64,000 nt of DNA from the NCBI RefSeq assembly GCF_009831215.1, contig NZ_WUTW01000005.1, positions 1-64,000 on the forward strand, written 5' to 3'. Shown here in pieces: positions 49,356 through 57,947 of the stretch (position 1 is the first letter of the stretch; each line of letters starts with the position of its first letter). The stretch is from Actinomadura rayongensis (GTDB lineage Bacteria; Actinomycetota; Actinomycetes; Streptosporangiales; Streptosporangiaceae). Made by a program: the position numbers and the translations under genes. The notes under the pieces are model-generated. The model saw nothing but the letters and a program-made list of their open reading frames with translations, did not search any database and was not told where the DNA came from.

Positions 49356-50630
49356 ATGCCGTCGTCCTCCCGTCCACCGCGCCCCGGCCGGTTCTTCACC
49401 TGGTCGGCGGCGCTCGCCGTGCTCGTCCTCGCCGGCGCCGGGTTCGTGCAGACCTACGAACCGCTGTGCGTCCTCGCCCGCACCGGCGGCGTCGAGGCGC
49501 GCTGGGCGCCCGCGTACCCCGTCATGGCCGACACGCTGATCGTCGTCGCGCTGCTGGCGGTCGTGGTCGCGCGGCGCGCGGGCTGGTTCGCGCGGACGCT
49601 GCGGTGGCTGCTGCTGCTCGTCCTGCTCGCGGGCGGCGCGGCGCTCGCCGTGCAGTACGCGGTGCGGGGCTACGGGTCGCTTCCCCGGGACGCGGTGAAG
49701 GCCGGGGTCGCGGTCGCGCCGAACGTCATGCTGGCCGTCGCGGTGTGGCTGTGGCTGACGATGATCAAGCAGCTCAGGACGGCGGCGGAACGGTCCCCCG
49801 GGCCCGTCCCGGAGGCGCCGGCGCGCGCCGAGGCCGACGCCCCGCCGCTGCCGGAGGCCGAACCCGAGGTCCTGGTCGTCCCGCCGCCCGCGCCGGACGA
49901 GGACTACGGCGCCGTCTGGGCGGCCCGCGCCGAGGCCGGCGGCACGTGGAACGAGACCCGCGAGATGCCCCGGCACGACGTCCGGACGATGCGCGAGGTC
50001 GCCTGGGCCGACGACGACGAGCCCGCCCACCCCCTGCTCCTGGACGACCCCGACCTGCCGGACGACCCGCCCGTCGAACTCCCCGAACCCCGCGCAAGCG
50101 AGGACGACGAACCTGCCGTCACCCGCCGCGACGCGCGCCCGGCAAAGGAAGAACCGGCCGTCACCCGCCACGACACGCATCCGGCGCAGGACGAGCCGCC
50201 CGTCACCCACCACGACGCGCGCCCGGCACAGGACGAGTCGGCCGCCGCGCGACAGGACGCGCTCGCGGCCGAGGAACCCGACGACGTGCGCGCGGGCGAG
50301 GACGAGCCGGAGGTCACGCGCCGCGAGGCGCGGGACGAGGACGAGGTCGCGCGGCGCGAGGAACAGGCGCCGCCGCTGCCCGCGTCGGACGCGGAGGTGG
50401 ACGCGCCCGAGCCCGCGCCGGTGCTGCTGCCGTCGGACGTCCGCACGATCGCCGAGCAGGCCACCGATCCGGTGCCCGCCGAACCGACGCTCACCGAAGA
50501 GGAGCGGATCGTCCGGGACGACGAGGGCGAGGACGTCGAGCGGCCCGCCAAGGACGGCGACCTGGAGATCTGGGACTGGAACCCGCCGTCCGGGAGCTTC
50601 CGCAGCTCCCCGACCCCGCCCGCCGAGTGA
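49356..50630 (+). CDS. DUF2637-like membrane protein with acidic tail
   Basis: The 424-residue protein begins with four transmembrane helices in about 130 residues (FTWSAALAVLVLAGAGFVQ, VMADTLIVVALLAVVVA, LRWLLLLVLLAGGAALAV, VAPNVMLAVAVWLWLTM). This resembles the DUF2637/SpdB-type membrane module. The remaining 280 residues are hydrophilic and acidic, with loosely repeated VTRxDxxPAxDEP units at about residues 250-310. GGAGAG precedes the ATG at 49356. Function is unknown. Confidence 0.78.
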   Translation: MPSSSRPPRPGRFFTWSAALAVLVLAGAGFVQTYEPLCVLARTGGVEARWAPAYPVMADTLIVVALLAVVVARRAGWFARTLRWLLLLVLLAGGAALAVQYAVRGYGSLPRDAVKAGVAVAPNVMLAVAVWLWLTMIKQLRTAAERSPGPVPEAPARAEADAPPLPEAEPEVLVVPPPAPDEDYGAVWAARAEAGGTWNETREMPRHDVRTMREVAWADDDEPAHPLLLDDPDLPDDPPVELPEPRASEDDEPAVTRRDARPAKEEPAVTRHDTHPAQDEPPVTHHDARPAQDESAAARQDALAAEEPDDVRAGEDEPEVTRREARDEDEVARREEQAPPLPASDAEVDAPEPAPVLLPSDVRTIAEQATDPVPAEPTLTEEERIVRDDEGEDVERPAKDGDLEIWDWNPPSGSFRSSPTPPAE

Positions 50631-50648
50631 AGGGGTGAGGCGGCCGGG

Positions 50649-51119
50649 TCAGAGCGCGGGAAGGACGAGCGCGTTCGCGACGGCGGCGAGCCCCTCGCCG
50701 CGCCCGGTGAGCCCGAGCCCGTCGGTGGTGGTCGCCGAGACGGAGACCGGCGCGCCGTTCAGGGCCTTGGCGAGGACGTCCTCGGCCTCGGCCCGCCGCT
50801 TGCCGATCTTGGGCCGGTTGCCGATCACCTGGATCGCCACGTTGCCGATCACGTAGCCGGCCTCGCCGACCAGCCGGGCGACTTCGGCGAGCAGGGTCGT
50901 CCCCGCGGCGCCGGACCAGCGCGGGTCGGACGTGCCGAAGACCGCGCCGAGATCGCCGAGCCCGCAGGCCGACAGCAGCGCGTCGCAGGCGGCGTGCGCG
51001 GCGACATCGCCGTCGGAGTGTCCGGCCAGCCCGGGGCCCTCGTCCGGCCAGAGCAGGCCCGCCACCCAGAGGGGACGGCCGGAGTCACCGAACGGGTGGA
51101 CGTCCGTGCCGACGCCCAC
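50649..51119 (-). CDS. ispF: 2-C-methyl-D-erythritol 2,4-cyclodiphosphate synthase
   Basis: The 156-residue MEP-pathway enzyme makes the cyclodiphosphate intermediate of isoprenoid synthesis. Zinc ligands lie in GTDVHPF and GLAGHSDGDV, and TTTDGLGLTGRGEGLAA is the family C-terminus. The GTG at 51119 gives the family start (VGVGTDVHPF); a TTG at 51146 would add nine residues. It lies 35 bases after carD. The usual neighbour ispD is absent from the gap. Confidence 0.95.
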   Translation of the reverse strand: MGVGTDVHPFGDSGRPLWVAGLLWPDEGPGLAGHSDGDVAAHAACDALLSACGLGDLGAVFGTSDPRWSGAAGTTLLAEVARLVGEAGYVIGNVAIQVIGNRPKIGKRRAEAEDVLAKALNGAPVSVSATTTDGLGLTGRGEGLAAVANALVLPAL

Positions 51120-51154
51120 CCGGGGGAGCCGTTCCGCGGGATTCAACGCGGGGA

Positions 51155-51637
51155 TCAGCTCGCCAGCACCTCGTCGAGGAGGGCCTCGGCCTTGTCCTCG
51201 TTGGTCTTCTCGGCGAGCGCGAGTTCGCTCACCAGGATCTGCCGGGCCTTGGCCAGCATGCGCTTCTCGCCGGCCGAGAGCCCGCGCTCCTTGTCGCGCC
51301 GCCACAGGTCGCGGACGACCTCGGCGACCTTGTTGACGTCACCGGAGGCGAGCTTCTCCAGGTTCGCCTTGTACCGGCGGGACCAGTTGGTGGGCTCCTC
51401 GGTGTAAGGTGCGCGCAGCACCTCGAACACCTTCTCCAGGCCCTCCTTGCCCACGACGTCCCGGACGCCCACTTCTTCGACGTTCTCGACCGGGACGCGC
51501 ACGGTCAGGTCGCCCTTGTCGACCTTCAGGACCAGGTAGATCCTCTCCTGGTCCTTGATGGTGCGGGTCTCGATGGCCTCGATTCGAGCAGCCCCGTGAT
51601 GGGGGTAGACGACGGTGTCGCCGACCTGGAAAGTCAT
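51155..51637 (-). CDS. carD: CarD-type RNA polymerase-binding regulator
   Basis: The 160-residue essential actinobacterial factor stabilises open complexes at rRNA and other promoters. It has the N-terminal Tudor-like RNAP-interaction domain (FQVGDTVVYPHHGAARIEAI) and the C-terminal helical DNA-binding domain (EEPTNWSRRYKANLEKLASG, with the conserved Trp). Length is typical. The bases 51638-51933 to the divergent gene show no gene. Confidence 0.97.
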   Translation of the reverse strand: MTFQVGDTVVYPHHGAARIEAIETRTIKDQERIYLVLKVDKGDLTVRVPVENVEEVGVRDVVGKEGLEKVFEVLRAPYTEEPTNWSRRYKANLEKLASGDVNKVAEVVRDLWRRDKERGLSAGEKRMLAKARQILVSELALAEKTNEDKAEALLDEVLAS

Positions 51638-51933
51638 GTGACAGATACCCCTTCCGCTGACACCAGTTTAGCACGGGCCCGAAGGGCGCCGCACCGGCCT
51701 TCTCGACAAATGCGCAGGTCAACCCCCTAATTGGGAGCTTGACAAGGGCAGCGTTCCATGCGTTCGGGCGCCCGTCGGCGAGCGGTCGCGGCCCGGGTCC
51801 GGCGGCCGGGTTCCGCCGGGACGTCCGGCGGTCGCCGCATACTGGAGGTGAACATGCCGGACCAGGCGGGTACGAAGCGCGCGAACGACGCGAATACCCC
51901 AGGATACGGCGTTCCGGCGAGGTGAGGTGCGGC

Positions 51934-52701
51934 GTGCGGCCAGACGGCGACCACGAGCCCGACGACTACGGGCTCCCTCGGGTGGACGTCGTGGTGCCCG
52001 ACGACGCCCGCGCGCTCGCCGCCGACGTCCTCGCCTACCGCCGCGAGGAGCGCAGGCGCCGCCGCCGCGAACGCGCCGCGCGGCTGGTCGCGCCCGTCAC
52101 GCGCTTCGGCGTCGCCGTCCCGATCATCACGCTGGCGCTGCTGGCCGCGCTGGTCAGCGGGGGGCTCATGACGGCGTTCGGGCCGCGTCCGACGGTGCGC
52201 CCGACGGCGTCGCTGCTGGAGCGCAGCCCGGCCGCGCCCGCCGGGGAGGTCGACGGGCCGCTGCCGAACGGGACCGTCGAGTTCGTCACCGGCCGCACCG
52301 AACGGGCCGACCTCAGCACGCTGCGGCCGGGCGTCATCGGAATCGTGCCGCCGGGCTGCGCGTGCTCCGGGCTCGTCGCGAAGCTGTCGGGGACGGCCCG
52401 CGAGTTCGAGCTGCGGTTCTGGCTCGTCGCGGACACGCGCGGCCGGACGTTCGCGCGCGACGCCGTCCGCCGCGAGCTGCGCGCGCTCGCCGCCACCGCG
52501 CACGAGGGCTCGCCGCAGCTCGTCGCCGACCCGTCCGGCGTGCTCGCGGGCGCCTACGCCCCGGCGGCCGGGACGCCCGGCGCGGGCCTGACGGCCGTGC
52601 TCGTCCAGGCCGACGGAATCGTCGCGGACGCGCGCACGCTGCCGCTGTCGGCCGCCCAGCCCGCGCCCGATCTCGTCGGGCGGATCAAGGAACTGCGCTG
52701 A
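51934..52701 (+). CDS. Single-pass membrane protein with extracytoplasmic domain
   Basis: The 255-residue protein has a basic cytoplasmic stretch (YRREERRRRRRERAARLVAP). One transmembrane helix (about residues 65-90) leads to an outside domain that includes PPGCACSGLVAKLSG with a CxC pair. Strand/helix order after the CxC is faintly thioredoxin-like, but I cannot assign it. The GTG at 51934 has GAGGTGAGG upstream. It is divergent from carD and is followed by a lipoprotein gene 128 bases on. Confidence 0.7.
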   Translation: MRPDGDHEPDDYGLPRVDVVVPDDARALAADVLAYRREERRRRRRERAARLVAPVTRFGVAVPIITLALLAALVSGGLMTAFGPRPTVRPTASLLERSPAAPAGEVDGPLPNGTVEFVTGRTERADLSTLRPGVIGIVPPGCACSGLVAKLSGTAREFELRFWLVADTRGRTFARDAVRRELRALAATAHEGSPQLVADPSGVLAGAYAPAAGTPGAGLTAVLVQADGIVADARTLPLSAAQPAPDLVGRIKELR

Positions 52702-52829
52702 CCGACGTTTTCCCGCCGCCGGGCCACCCCGGAGGCCGATCGGTGATCAGGTCTCGCTACGCTTTGCCTGGCGTTCTCACACGCCCCTGACGCAACCCCG
52801 ATCCGCCTTTCGCCGAGGAGACCGACGCC

Positions 52830-53702
52830 GTGATCCGTAACAGCCGTCGAGTGGCGGCACTCGCCTTCGCGGGTGCCGTGGCCATCGCGCCGGTCATCTC
52901 CGGCTGCGGCGCCGGGCAGGTGCCCCAGACCGTGGAGCCGACCCAGCTCACCGAGGGCGTCAACGTCTCGCTGCCGGAGAACGGCACCCGGATCGACGTG
53001 CGGAACATGTTCCTGCTCGGCCCGAAGCCCGGCGAGCGGCTCGACCCAGGGGCGCGCGTCCCGCTGTACGCGTCGATCATCAACCAGACCGGGGCGCAGG
53101 ACCGGCTCGTCGCGGTGACGGCCGAGAAGTTCGGGACCGCGAAGATCACCGGCGGCGCGATCACGCTGCCGCCGCGCGACGCCGACGGCCGGGGCAGCCT
53201 GACCAACCTCCTCGGGACGGCGCAGACGGCCGCCGAGCCGTCCGCGACCCCGACGCCCGCCAAGAAGCCGAAGAAGACCGAGTCGCCCGCCGCGCAGATC
53301 ACCGCGACGCAGAACACCGGCGCGGGCGACCAGCCCACCCCGGGCGCGGGCGGCGCGGGCGCGGCGACCCCGAGCGGACCGGCGGCGGCCGATGCGCGGC
53401 AGCCGCTCGTCGTGCTGACCGGCCTGCAGAGCCCGCTGCTCGGCGGCGAGAACCTGCGGCTGACGCTGTCGTTCCAGAACGCGGGCCAGGTGACGGTCGT
53501 CGTCCCGGTCGTCCCGCAGCAGAACGAGTACGCGTCCTACACGGCGGTGTCGGCGGGCGTCCCGCGCAGCCCCGCCCCGACGACGCCGGAGTCGCCCGCG
53601 CCGACGCAGAGCGGCCACAACGGCGGCCCCGGCACGCCGGGCGCCAACAACGACGCGCCGACGTCGGGCGGCGGCTCGCCCACCGCCTCGCCGCAGCACT
53701 GA
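52830..53702 (+). CDS. Lipoprotein
   Basis: The 290-residue protein has a lipoprotein signal peptide with lipobox VISGC (Cys26) and two globular segments joined by a Thr/Pro/Ala-rich linker: MFLLGPKPGERLDPGARVPL and LQSPLLGGENLRLTLSFQNA. The C-terminus is again Pro/Thr/Gly-rich. The segments look like beta-sandwich domains of the kind found in copper-chaperone-like or Ig-like lipoproteins; I do not assign a family. Adjacent to phoP but convergent to it. GAGGAG precedes the GTG at 52830. Confidence 0.8.
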   Translation: MIRNSRRVAALAFAGAVAIAPVISGCGAGQVPQTVEPTQLTEGVNVSLPENGTRIDVRNMFLLGPKPGERLDPGARVPLYASIINQTGAQDRLVAVTAEKFGTAKITGGAITLPPRDADGRGSLTNLLGTAQTAAEPSATPTPAKKPKKTESPAAQITATQNTGAGDQPTPGAGGAGAATPSGPAAADARQPLVVLTGLQSPLLGGENLRLTLSFQNAGQVTVVVPVVPQQNEYASYTAVSAGVPRSPAPTTPESPAPTQSGHNGGPGTPGANNDAPTSGGGSPTASPQH

Positions 53703-53709
53703 ACCCACA

Positions 53710-53749
53710 GGAAAGGGGAGTGCGCCCGCGAGGGCCCACTCCCCTTTCC
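53710..53749. terminator. Bidirectional hairpin terminator
   Basis: A 13-bp perfect stem, GGAAAGGGGAGTG and CACTCCCCTTTCC, is followed on the plus strand by CTTT. It lies between the convergent lipoprotein and phoP genes. Confidence 0.85.
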
Positions 53750-53778
53750 CTTTGCGCACACCCGGTCTGCGACCCCGA

Positions 53779-54459
53779 TCAGGGCTCGAACTTGTACCCG
53801 AGGCCCCGCACGGTGATGATGTGGCGCGGCGTGGACGGGACGTCCTCGATCTTCGCCCGCAGCCGCTTGATGTGGACGTCGAGGGTCTTGGTGTCGCCGA
53901 CGTAGTCCGCGCCCCAGACCCGGTCGATGAGCTGCATCCGGGTGAGGACGCGCCCGGCGTTGCGGAGAAGCACCTCCAGCAGCTCGAACTCCTTCAGCGG
54001 CAGCTGGACGTTGCCGCCCTCGACGGTCACGACGTGGCGCTCAACGTCCATGCGGACCGGTCCCGCCTCCAGCGTCGCGACGACGGGCTCGCCGCCCTCG
54101 CCCCGGCGACGCAGCACGGCGCGCATCCGGGCGATCAGCTCGCGGGTGGAGAACGGCTTGGTGACGTAGTCGTCGGCGCCGAGTTCGAGCCCGACGACCT
54201 TGTCCACCTCGCTGTCCTTGGCGGTCAGCATGATCACTGGAACGTTCGAGCGGGAGCGCAGCTCGCGGCAGACCTCGGTGCCGGGCAGGCCGGGCAGCAT
54301 CAGGTCCAGGAGGACGAGATCGGCCCCGGCCTGATCGAACTGCTCCAGCGCGTCCGGGCCGGTGGCGGCGACGGCCACCTCGAAGCCCTCTTTGCGCAGG
54401 TTGTACGACAGGGCGTCGCTGAACGACTCCTCGTCTTCGACGACGAGCACGCGGGTCAC
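53779..54459 (-). CDS. phoP: Two-component response regulator PhoP/RegX3
   Basis: The 226-residue OmpR-family regulator has phospho-acceptor D52 in VLLDLMLPG, KPFSTREL with the conserved Lys, and a winged-helix DNA-binding domain ending HIITVRGLGYKFEP. It controls phosphate-starvation genes by binding PHO boxes. It is downstream of phoR by 85 bases. The sequence matches the PhoP/RegX3 group rather than MtrA. Confidence 0.95.
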   Translation of the reverse strand: MTRVLVVEDEESFSDALSYNLRKEGFEVAVAATGPDALEQFDQAGADLVLLDLMLPGLPGTEVCRELRSRSNVPVIMLTAKDSEVDKVVGLELGADDYVTKPFSTRELIARMRAVLRRRGEGGEPVVATLEAGPVRMDVERHVVTVEGGNVQLPLKEFELLEVLLRNAGRVLTRMQLIDRVWGADYVGDTKTLDVHIKRLRAKIEDVPSTPRHIITVRGLGYKFEP

Positions 54460-54544
54460 GGTGTTGCCTCCTGGCGGGTGGTGCGGTGTCGGGCTCCGGC
54501 GCGGGAGCGCCGGGTGGGGGGCCGTGCCGGGTGCGCGGCCGGGC

Positions 54545-55753
54545 TCACAGATCGGGCTCCTCGGGCGTCGGTCCGTCCGGCGGACGGGTCGTCAGCAGCG
54601 GAAGCCTGAGCGTGAACGTCGAGCCGTGGCCCTCCTCGCTCCACACGGAGACCGTGCCGTGGTGCTTGGTGGCGACGTGCTTGACGATGGCGAGTCCGAG
54701 TCCGGTGCCGCCGGTCTGCCGGGACCGGGCGGGGTCGACGCGGTAGAACCGCTCGAAGATGCGGTCCAGCTCGCCGGCGGGGATGCCGATGCCCTGGTCG
54801 GTGACGTTCAGCTCGACCTCGGGCTGCCCGTCGCCGTCCTCCTCGCAGCAGCGCGTGGACACGACGACGCGGGTGTTCTCGGGGCTGTAGGCGATGGCGT
54901 TGTCGATGAGGTTGCGCAGCGCGGTGACGAGCAGTTCCTCGTCGCCGCGCACCTTGAGGCCGGTGGCGCCGCCCGAGCCGAGGTCGATGTTCTTGGACGT
55001 CGCGCGGATCTGGCTGCGGTCCAGCGACTCGGCGATGACCTCGTCCAGCGCGACCGGCCGGACCTCGGGCAGCGGCTCCTCACCCTGCACGCGCGACAGC
55101 GTCATGAGGTCCTGGACGAGGTTGGTGAGCCGGACGGCCTCGTGCTGCATCCGGCCGGAGAAGCGGCGGACGGCCTCGGGGTCGTCGGCGGCGCCCTCGA
55201 CGGTCTCGGCGAGCAGCGCGAGCGCGCCCACCGGGGTCTTCAGCTCGTGCGAGACGTTGGCGACGAAGTCGCGGCGCATGGCCTCGACGCGGCGCGACTC
55301 GGTCAGGTCCTCGGCGAGGACGAGCACGAGCCCGTGCGTGCCGAGCGGCGCGACCCGGACGGCGAACCAGCGGCCCTCGCGGCGCAGCCGGCCCTTGCCG
55401 CCGCCGAGCTGCAGCTCGGTCTCGCGGATCTCGCCGTCGCGGCGGACGAGCCGGGCCATCGCCAGCAGCTCGTCCACGATGAGGCGGTCCCCGCTGACCA
55501 TGCCGAACGCGCGGGCGGCGGGGCTGGCGCGCAGGACGCGGTCCTCGCCGTCCACGACGACGGCGGACGAGCGCAGCACGCCGAGCACGGTCGCCACGCC
55601 GGGGGCGAGCCCGGCGTCGGGCGCCCAGCCGGTCGGCGCGTCGTCCGGCAGCCGCTGGGAGCGCTCGGTCATCCGCACGGCGAGACCCGCGCCAAGCCCG
55701 ACGGCGAGCCCGGCGACCCCCGTGAGCGCCGCGGCGACGATGTCTACCTGCAC
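54545..55753 (-). CDS. phoR: Sensor histidine kinase PhoR/SenX3
   Basis: The 402-residue kinase has one N-terminal transmembrane helix (residues 5-27), a PAS-like domain (60-155), the HisKA helix with H169 (FVANVSHELKTPVGA), and an ATPase domain with NLIDNAIAYSP, DQGIGIP and GGTGLGLAIVKH. SenX3-type sensors have a PAS domain and respond via PhoU and Pst. GTG at 55753 gives a short N-terminus before the membrane helix. It is divergent from phoU. Confidence 0.95.
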   Translation of the reverse strand: MQVDIVAAALTGVAGLAVGLGAGLAVRMTERSQRLPDDAPTGWAPDAGLAPGVATVLGVLRSSAVVVDGEDRVLRASPAARAFGMVSGDRLIVDELLAMARLVRRDGEIRETELQLGGGKGRLRREGRWFAVRVAPLGTHGLVLVLAEDLTESRRVEAMRRDFVANVSHELKTPVGALALLAETVEGAADDPEAVRRFSGRMQHEAVRLTNLVQDLMTLSRVQGEEPLPEVRPVALDEVIAESLDRSQIRATSKNIDLGSGGATGLKVRGDEELLVTALRNLIDNAIAYSPENTRVVVSTRCCEEDGDGQPEVELNVTDQGIGIPAGELDRIFERFYRVDPARSRQTGGTGLGLAIVKHVATKHHGTVSVWSEEGHGSTFTLRLPLLTTRPPDGPTPEEPDL

Positions 55754-55825
55754 ACTTCGGATCGTAAGCGCCCGGCGCCGGCCCGCAGCACTCCGGGGAG
55801 CCGTCCGGGGCCTCGTTCCCCCAAA

Positions 55826-55854
55826 GTTCACCTGGCCCTATGTGGGCATTCATC
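55826..55854. promoter_or_regulatory. PHO-box-like direct repeats between phoR and phoU
   Basis: GTTCACC (55826-55832) and ATTCATC (55848-55854) are 22 bases apart, i.e. two 11-base units, the spacing of the actinomycete PHO box in which GTTCACC-like repeats recur every 11 bases. The middle unit (CCTATGTGGGC) is degenerate. PhoP autoregulation and control of phoU would fit. Confidence 0.6.
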
Positions 55855-55925
55855 CTGACAAGGCAAGGTGTGGCGTGGGCGAGTACGCCCATGGTCCCCC
55901 GCGACGAGTTGGGAAAGAAGGAACG

Positions 55926-56591
55926 GTGCGCGACGCCTATCACGAGGAGCTGGACTCCCTCTCCGACCGCCTGGTCGAGATGACCCGGCTCGTCCGGTCC
56001 GCGATGGCCCGCGCGGTGACCGCGCTGCTGGACGCGGACCTGCGGCTGTCGGAAGAGGTCATCAGCGGCGACGAGCACATCAACAAGATCGACGTCGAGC
56101 TGGAAGAGACCGTGTTCGACCTGATGGCGCGGCAGCAGCCCGTCGCGGGCGACCTGCGCATGGTCATCACCGCGCTGCGGATGAGCGGCGACCTGGAGCG
56201 GATGGGCGACCTCGCCGTCCACATCGCGAAGACGGCGCGGCGGCGGCACCCGGAGACGGCCGTGCCGCCGGAGCTGCAGGCCACGGTGCTCCAGATGGGG
56301 CAGATCGCCGAGCGGATGGTCGCCAAGGCGGGCAGCGTGATCGCGTCCAAGGACGTCGAGCTGGGCCTGGAGCTGGACGCCGACGACGACGCGATGGACC
56401 GCCTGCACCGCAAGCTGTTCGACATCCTGCTGTCGCCGAAGTGGAAGCACGGCGTCGAGCCCGCCGTGGACATCACGCTCGCGGGCCGGTACTTCGAGCG
56501 GTTCGCCGACCACGCGGTGGTCGTCGCGGAGAACGTCGTCTACCTGGTGACCGGGCAGCGGCCCGAGGACATCGTCGACGACCTGACCTGA
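55926..56591 (+). CDS. phoU: Phosphate signalling regulator PhoU
   Basis: The 221-residue protein has two PhoU three-helix repeats, each with the metal-binding pattern: VITALRMSGDLERMGDLAVH and FERFADHAVVVAENVVYL. It links the Pst transporter to the PhoR sensor. The GTG at 55926 follows AAGGAACG. The gene is divergent from phoR-phoP, the conserved actinobacterial arrangement. A strong terminator follows. Confidence 0.96.
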   Translation: MRDAYHEELDSLSDRLVEMTRLVRSAMARAVTALLDADLRLSEEVISGDEHINKIDVELEETVFDLMARQQPVAGDLRMVITALRMSGDLERMGDLAVHIAKTARRRHPETAVPPELQATVLQMGQIAERMVAKAGSVIASKDVELGLELDADDDAMDRLHRKLFDILLSPKWKHGVEPAVDITLAGRYFERFADHAVVVAENVVYLVTGQRPEDIVDDLT

Positions 56592-56594
56592 GCG

Positions 56595-56619
56595 CGGGGG
56601 CGGCGCGGCGCCGCCCCCG
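56595..56619. terminator. Bidirectional hairpin terminator phoU/gpmA
   Basis: An 11-bp perfect stem, CGGGGGCGGCG and CGCCGCCCCCG, has a three-base loop and starts three bases past the phoU stop. Confidence 0.8.
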
Positions 56620-56627
56620 GCCCGGGG

Positions 56628-57416
56628 TCACTTCTTGCGCCGGCCGCCCTTCTTGGCCTCGGCCTTGCCGGCGGACGCGCCCTGGTTCTTCACGGCCTCG
56701 ATCGCGGCCTTGGCCGCCGTCGGGTCCAGGTACTCGCCGCCGCGCTTGAGCGGGGCGAAGTCGTCGTCCAGCTCGTAGAGCAGCGGGATGCCGGTGGGGA
56801 TGTTCAGCGCGGAGATCGCGTCGTCGGAGATCCCGTCCAGGTGCTTGACCAGCGCGCGCAGCGAGTTGCCGTGCGCGGCGACGAGGACGGTCCGCCCTGC
56901 GGCGAGGTCCGGGACGACGGCGTCGTACCAGTACGGCAGCAGCCGGTCCACGACGTCGGCGAGGCACTCGGTGCGCGGGATCAGCTCGGACGGCAGCGAC
57001 GCGTACCGCAGGTCGTTGACCTGGGACAGCGGGTCGTCGTCCTTGATCGGGGGCGGCGGGACGTCGTAGGACCGGCGCCAGGTCATGAACTGGTCCTCGC
57101 CGAACTCCTCGCGCGTCTGCGCCTTGTTCTTGCCCTGCAGCGCGCCGTAGTGCCGCTCGTTGAGGCGCCAGGAGCGGCGGACCTGGATCCAGGACAGGTC
57201 CGCGACGTCCAGCGCGATCTCCGCCGTGCGGATGGCGCGCTTCAGCAGGGACGTGTGGACGACGTCGGGCGTCAGGTCCGCGTCGAGCAGGAGGTCGCCG
57301 CCGCGCGTCGCCTCCCCCTCGCCCTTCGCGGACAGGTCGACGTCCACCCAGCCGGTGAACAGTCCCTCCGCGTTCCACACGCTTTCGCCATGCCGGAGCA
57401 AAACCAGGGTCGCCAT
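56628..57416 (-). CDS. gpmA: 2,3-bisphosphoglycerate-dependent phosphoglycerate mutase
   Basis: The 262-residue glycolytic enzyme has the phospho-histidine H9 in LLRHGESVWN, RRSWRLNERHYGALQG and VLVAAHGNSLRALVKHLDGI with the second His. The C-terminal Lys/Arg-rich tail (AEAKKGGRRKK) is an actinobacterial extension. It is upstream in transcription of nothing else; the YbjN gene start is on the same strand further right. Confidence 0.96.
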   Translation of the reverse strand: MATLVLLRHGESVWNAEGLFTGWVDVDLSAKGEGEATRGGDLLLDADLTPDVVHTSLLKRAIRTAEIALDVADLSWIQVRRSWRLNERHYGALQGKNKAQTREEFGEDQFMTWRRSYDVPPPPIKDDDPLSQVNDLRYASLPSELIPRTECLADVVDRLLPYWYDAVVPDLAAGRTVLVAAHGNSLRALVKHLDGISDDAISALNIPTGIPLLYELDDDFAPLKRGGEYLDPTAAKAAIEAVKNQGASAGKAEAKKGGRRKK

Positions 57417-57452
57417 GGGCGGAAGCCTATCGGTGCGGGGTGAACCGCCCGC

Positions 57453-57947
57453 TCAGCGGTTCGCGGGATCGGCGAACGACGCGAACGCGCGCAGGTTGGC
57501 GAGGCTTTCGCCGCGCTTGACGCGCCAGTCCCATTCTTTCTGGATGGACGTCTTGAAGCCGCGTTCCAGGGCCTTGTCGAAGTTCTCGTCGGAATAGGTG
57601 AGGACGCAGCCGAGCAGCCGGTCGATCTCGTCGGCCGACACCGACGCGAGCGGGACGCGGCCGACGATGTAGACGTCGCCGACCTCGTCCAGCGTGAACG
57701 CCATCCCGTACATGCGGCCGTTCTTCTCCAGCAGGAAGCGGTAGAAGTCGGCGTGGTTCTCGTCCGGACGGCGGCAGAAGAACGCCTCGACGTGCAGGCT
57801 GTGCTCGCCGACGATCAGCCAGGTCATGGTGGCGAGCTTGTGCTCGCCGGGGAGCTTGACGAAGAACGCCCCGGGGCGGGGGCGCTCGAACTCCAGCTCG
57901 GCGGCGCGCAGGGTCTCCTCGATCGTCGCGACGATCTCCTGGGTCAC
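57453..57947 (-). CDS. YbjN-domain protein
   Basis: The 164-residue protein has a YbjN / type III secretion chaperone-like fold: FERPRPGAFFVKLPGEHKLA, HSLHVEAFFCRRPDENHADF and MYGMAFTLDEVGDVYIVGRV. Its gene follows mshA in nearly all actinobacteria, but its role is unknown. GTGA at 57944-57947 overlaps the mshA stop, and GGAGGTGACGGC precedes the GTG, so translation is coupled to mshA. Confidence 0.93.
   Translation of the reverse strand: MTQEIVATIEETLRAAELEFERPRPGAFFVKLPGEHKLATMTWLIVGEHSLHVEAFFCRRPDENHADFYRFLLEKNGRMYGMAFTLDEVGDVYIVGRVPLASVSADEIDRLLGCVLTYSDENFDKALERGFKTSIQKEWDWRVKRGESLANLRAFASFADPANR

Noticed and set aside
52757..53338. Minus-strand frames opposite the lipoprotein gene
   Set aside because: The plus-strand frame has a lipobox, an SD and a matching terminator; the others have none.
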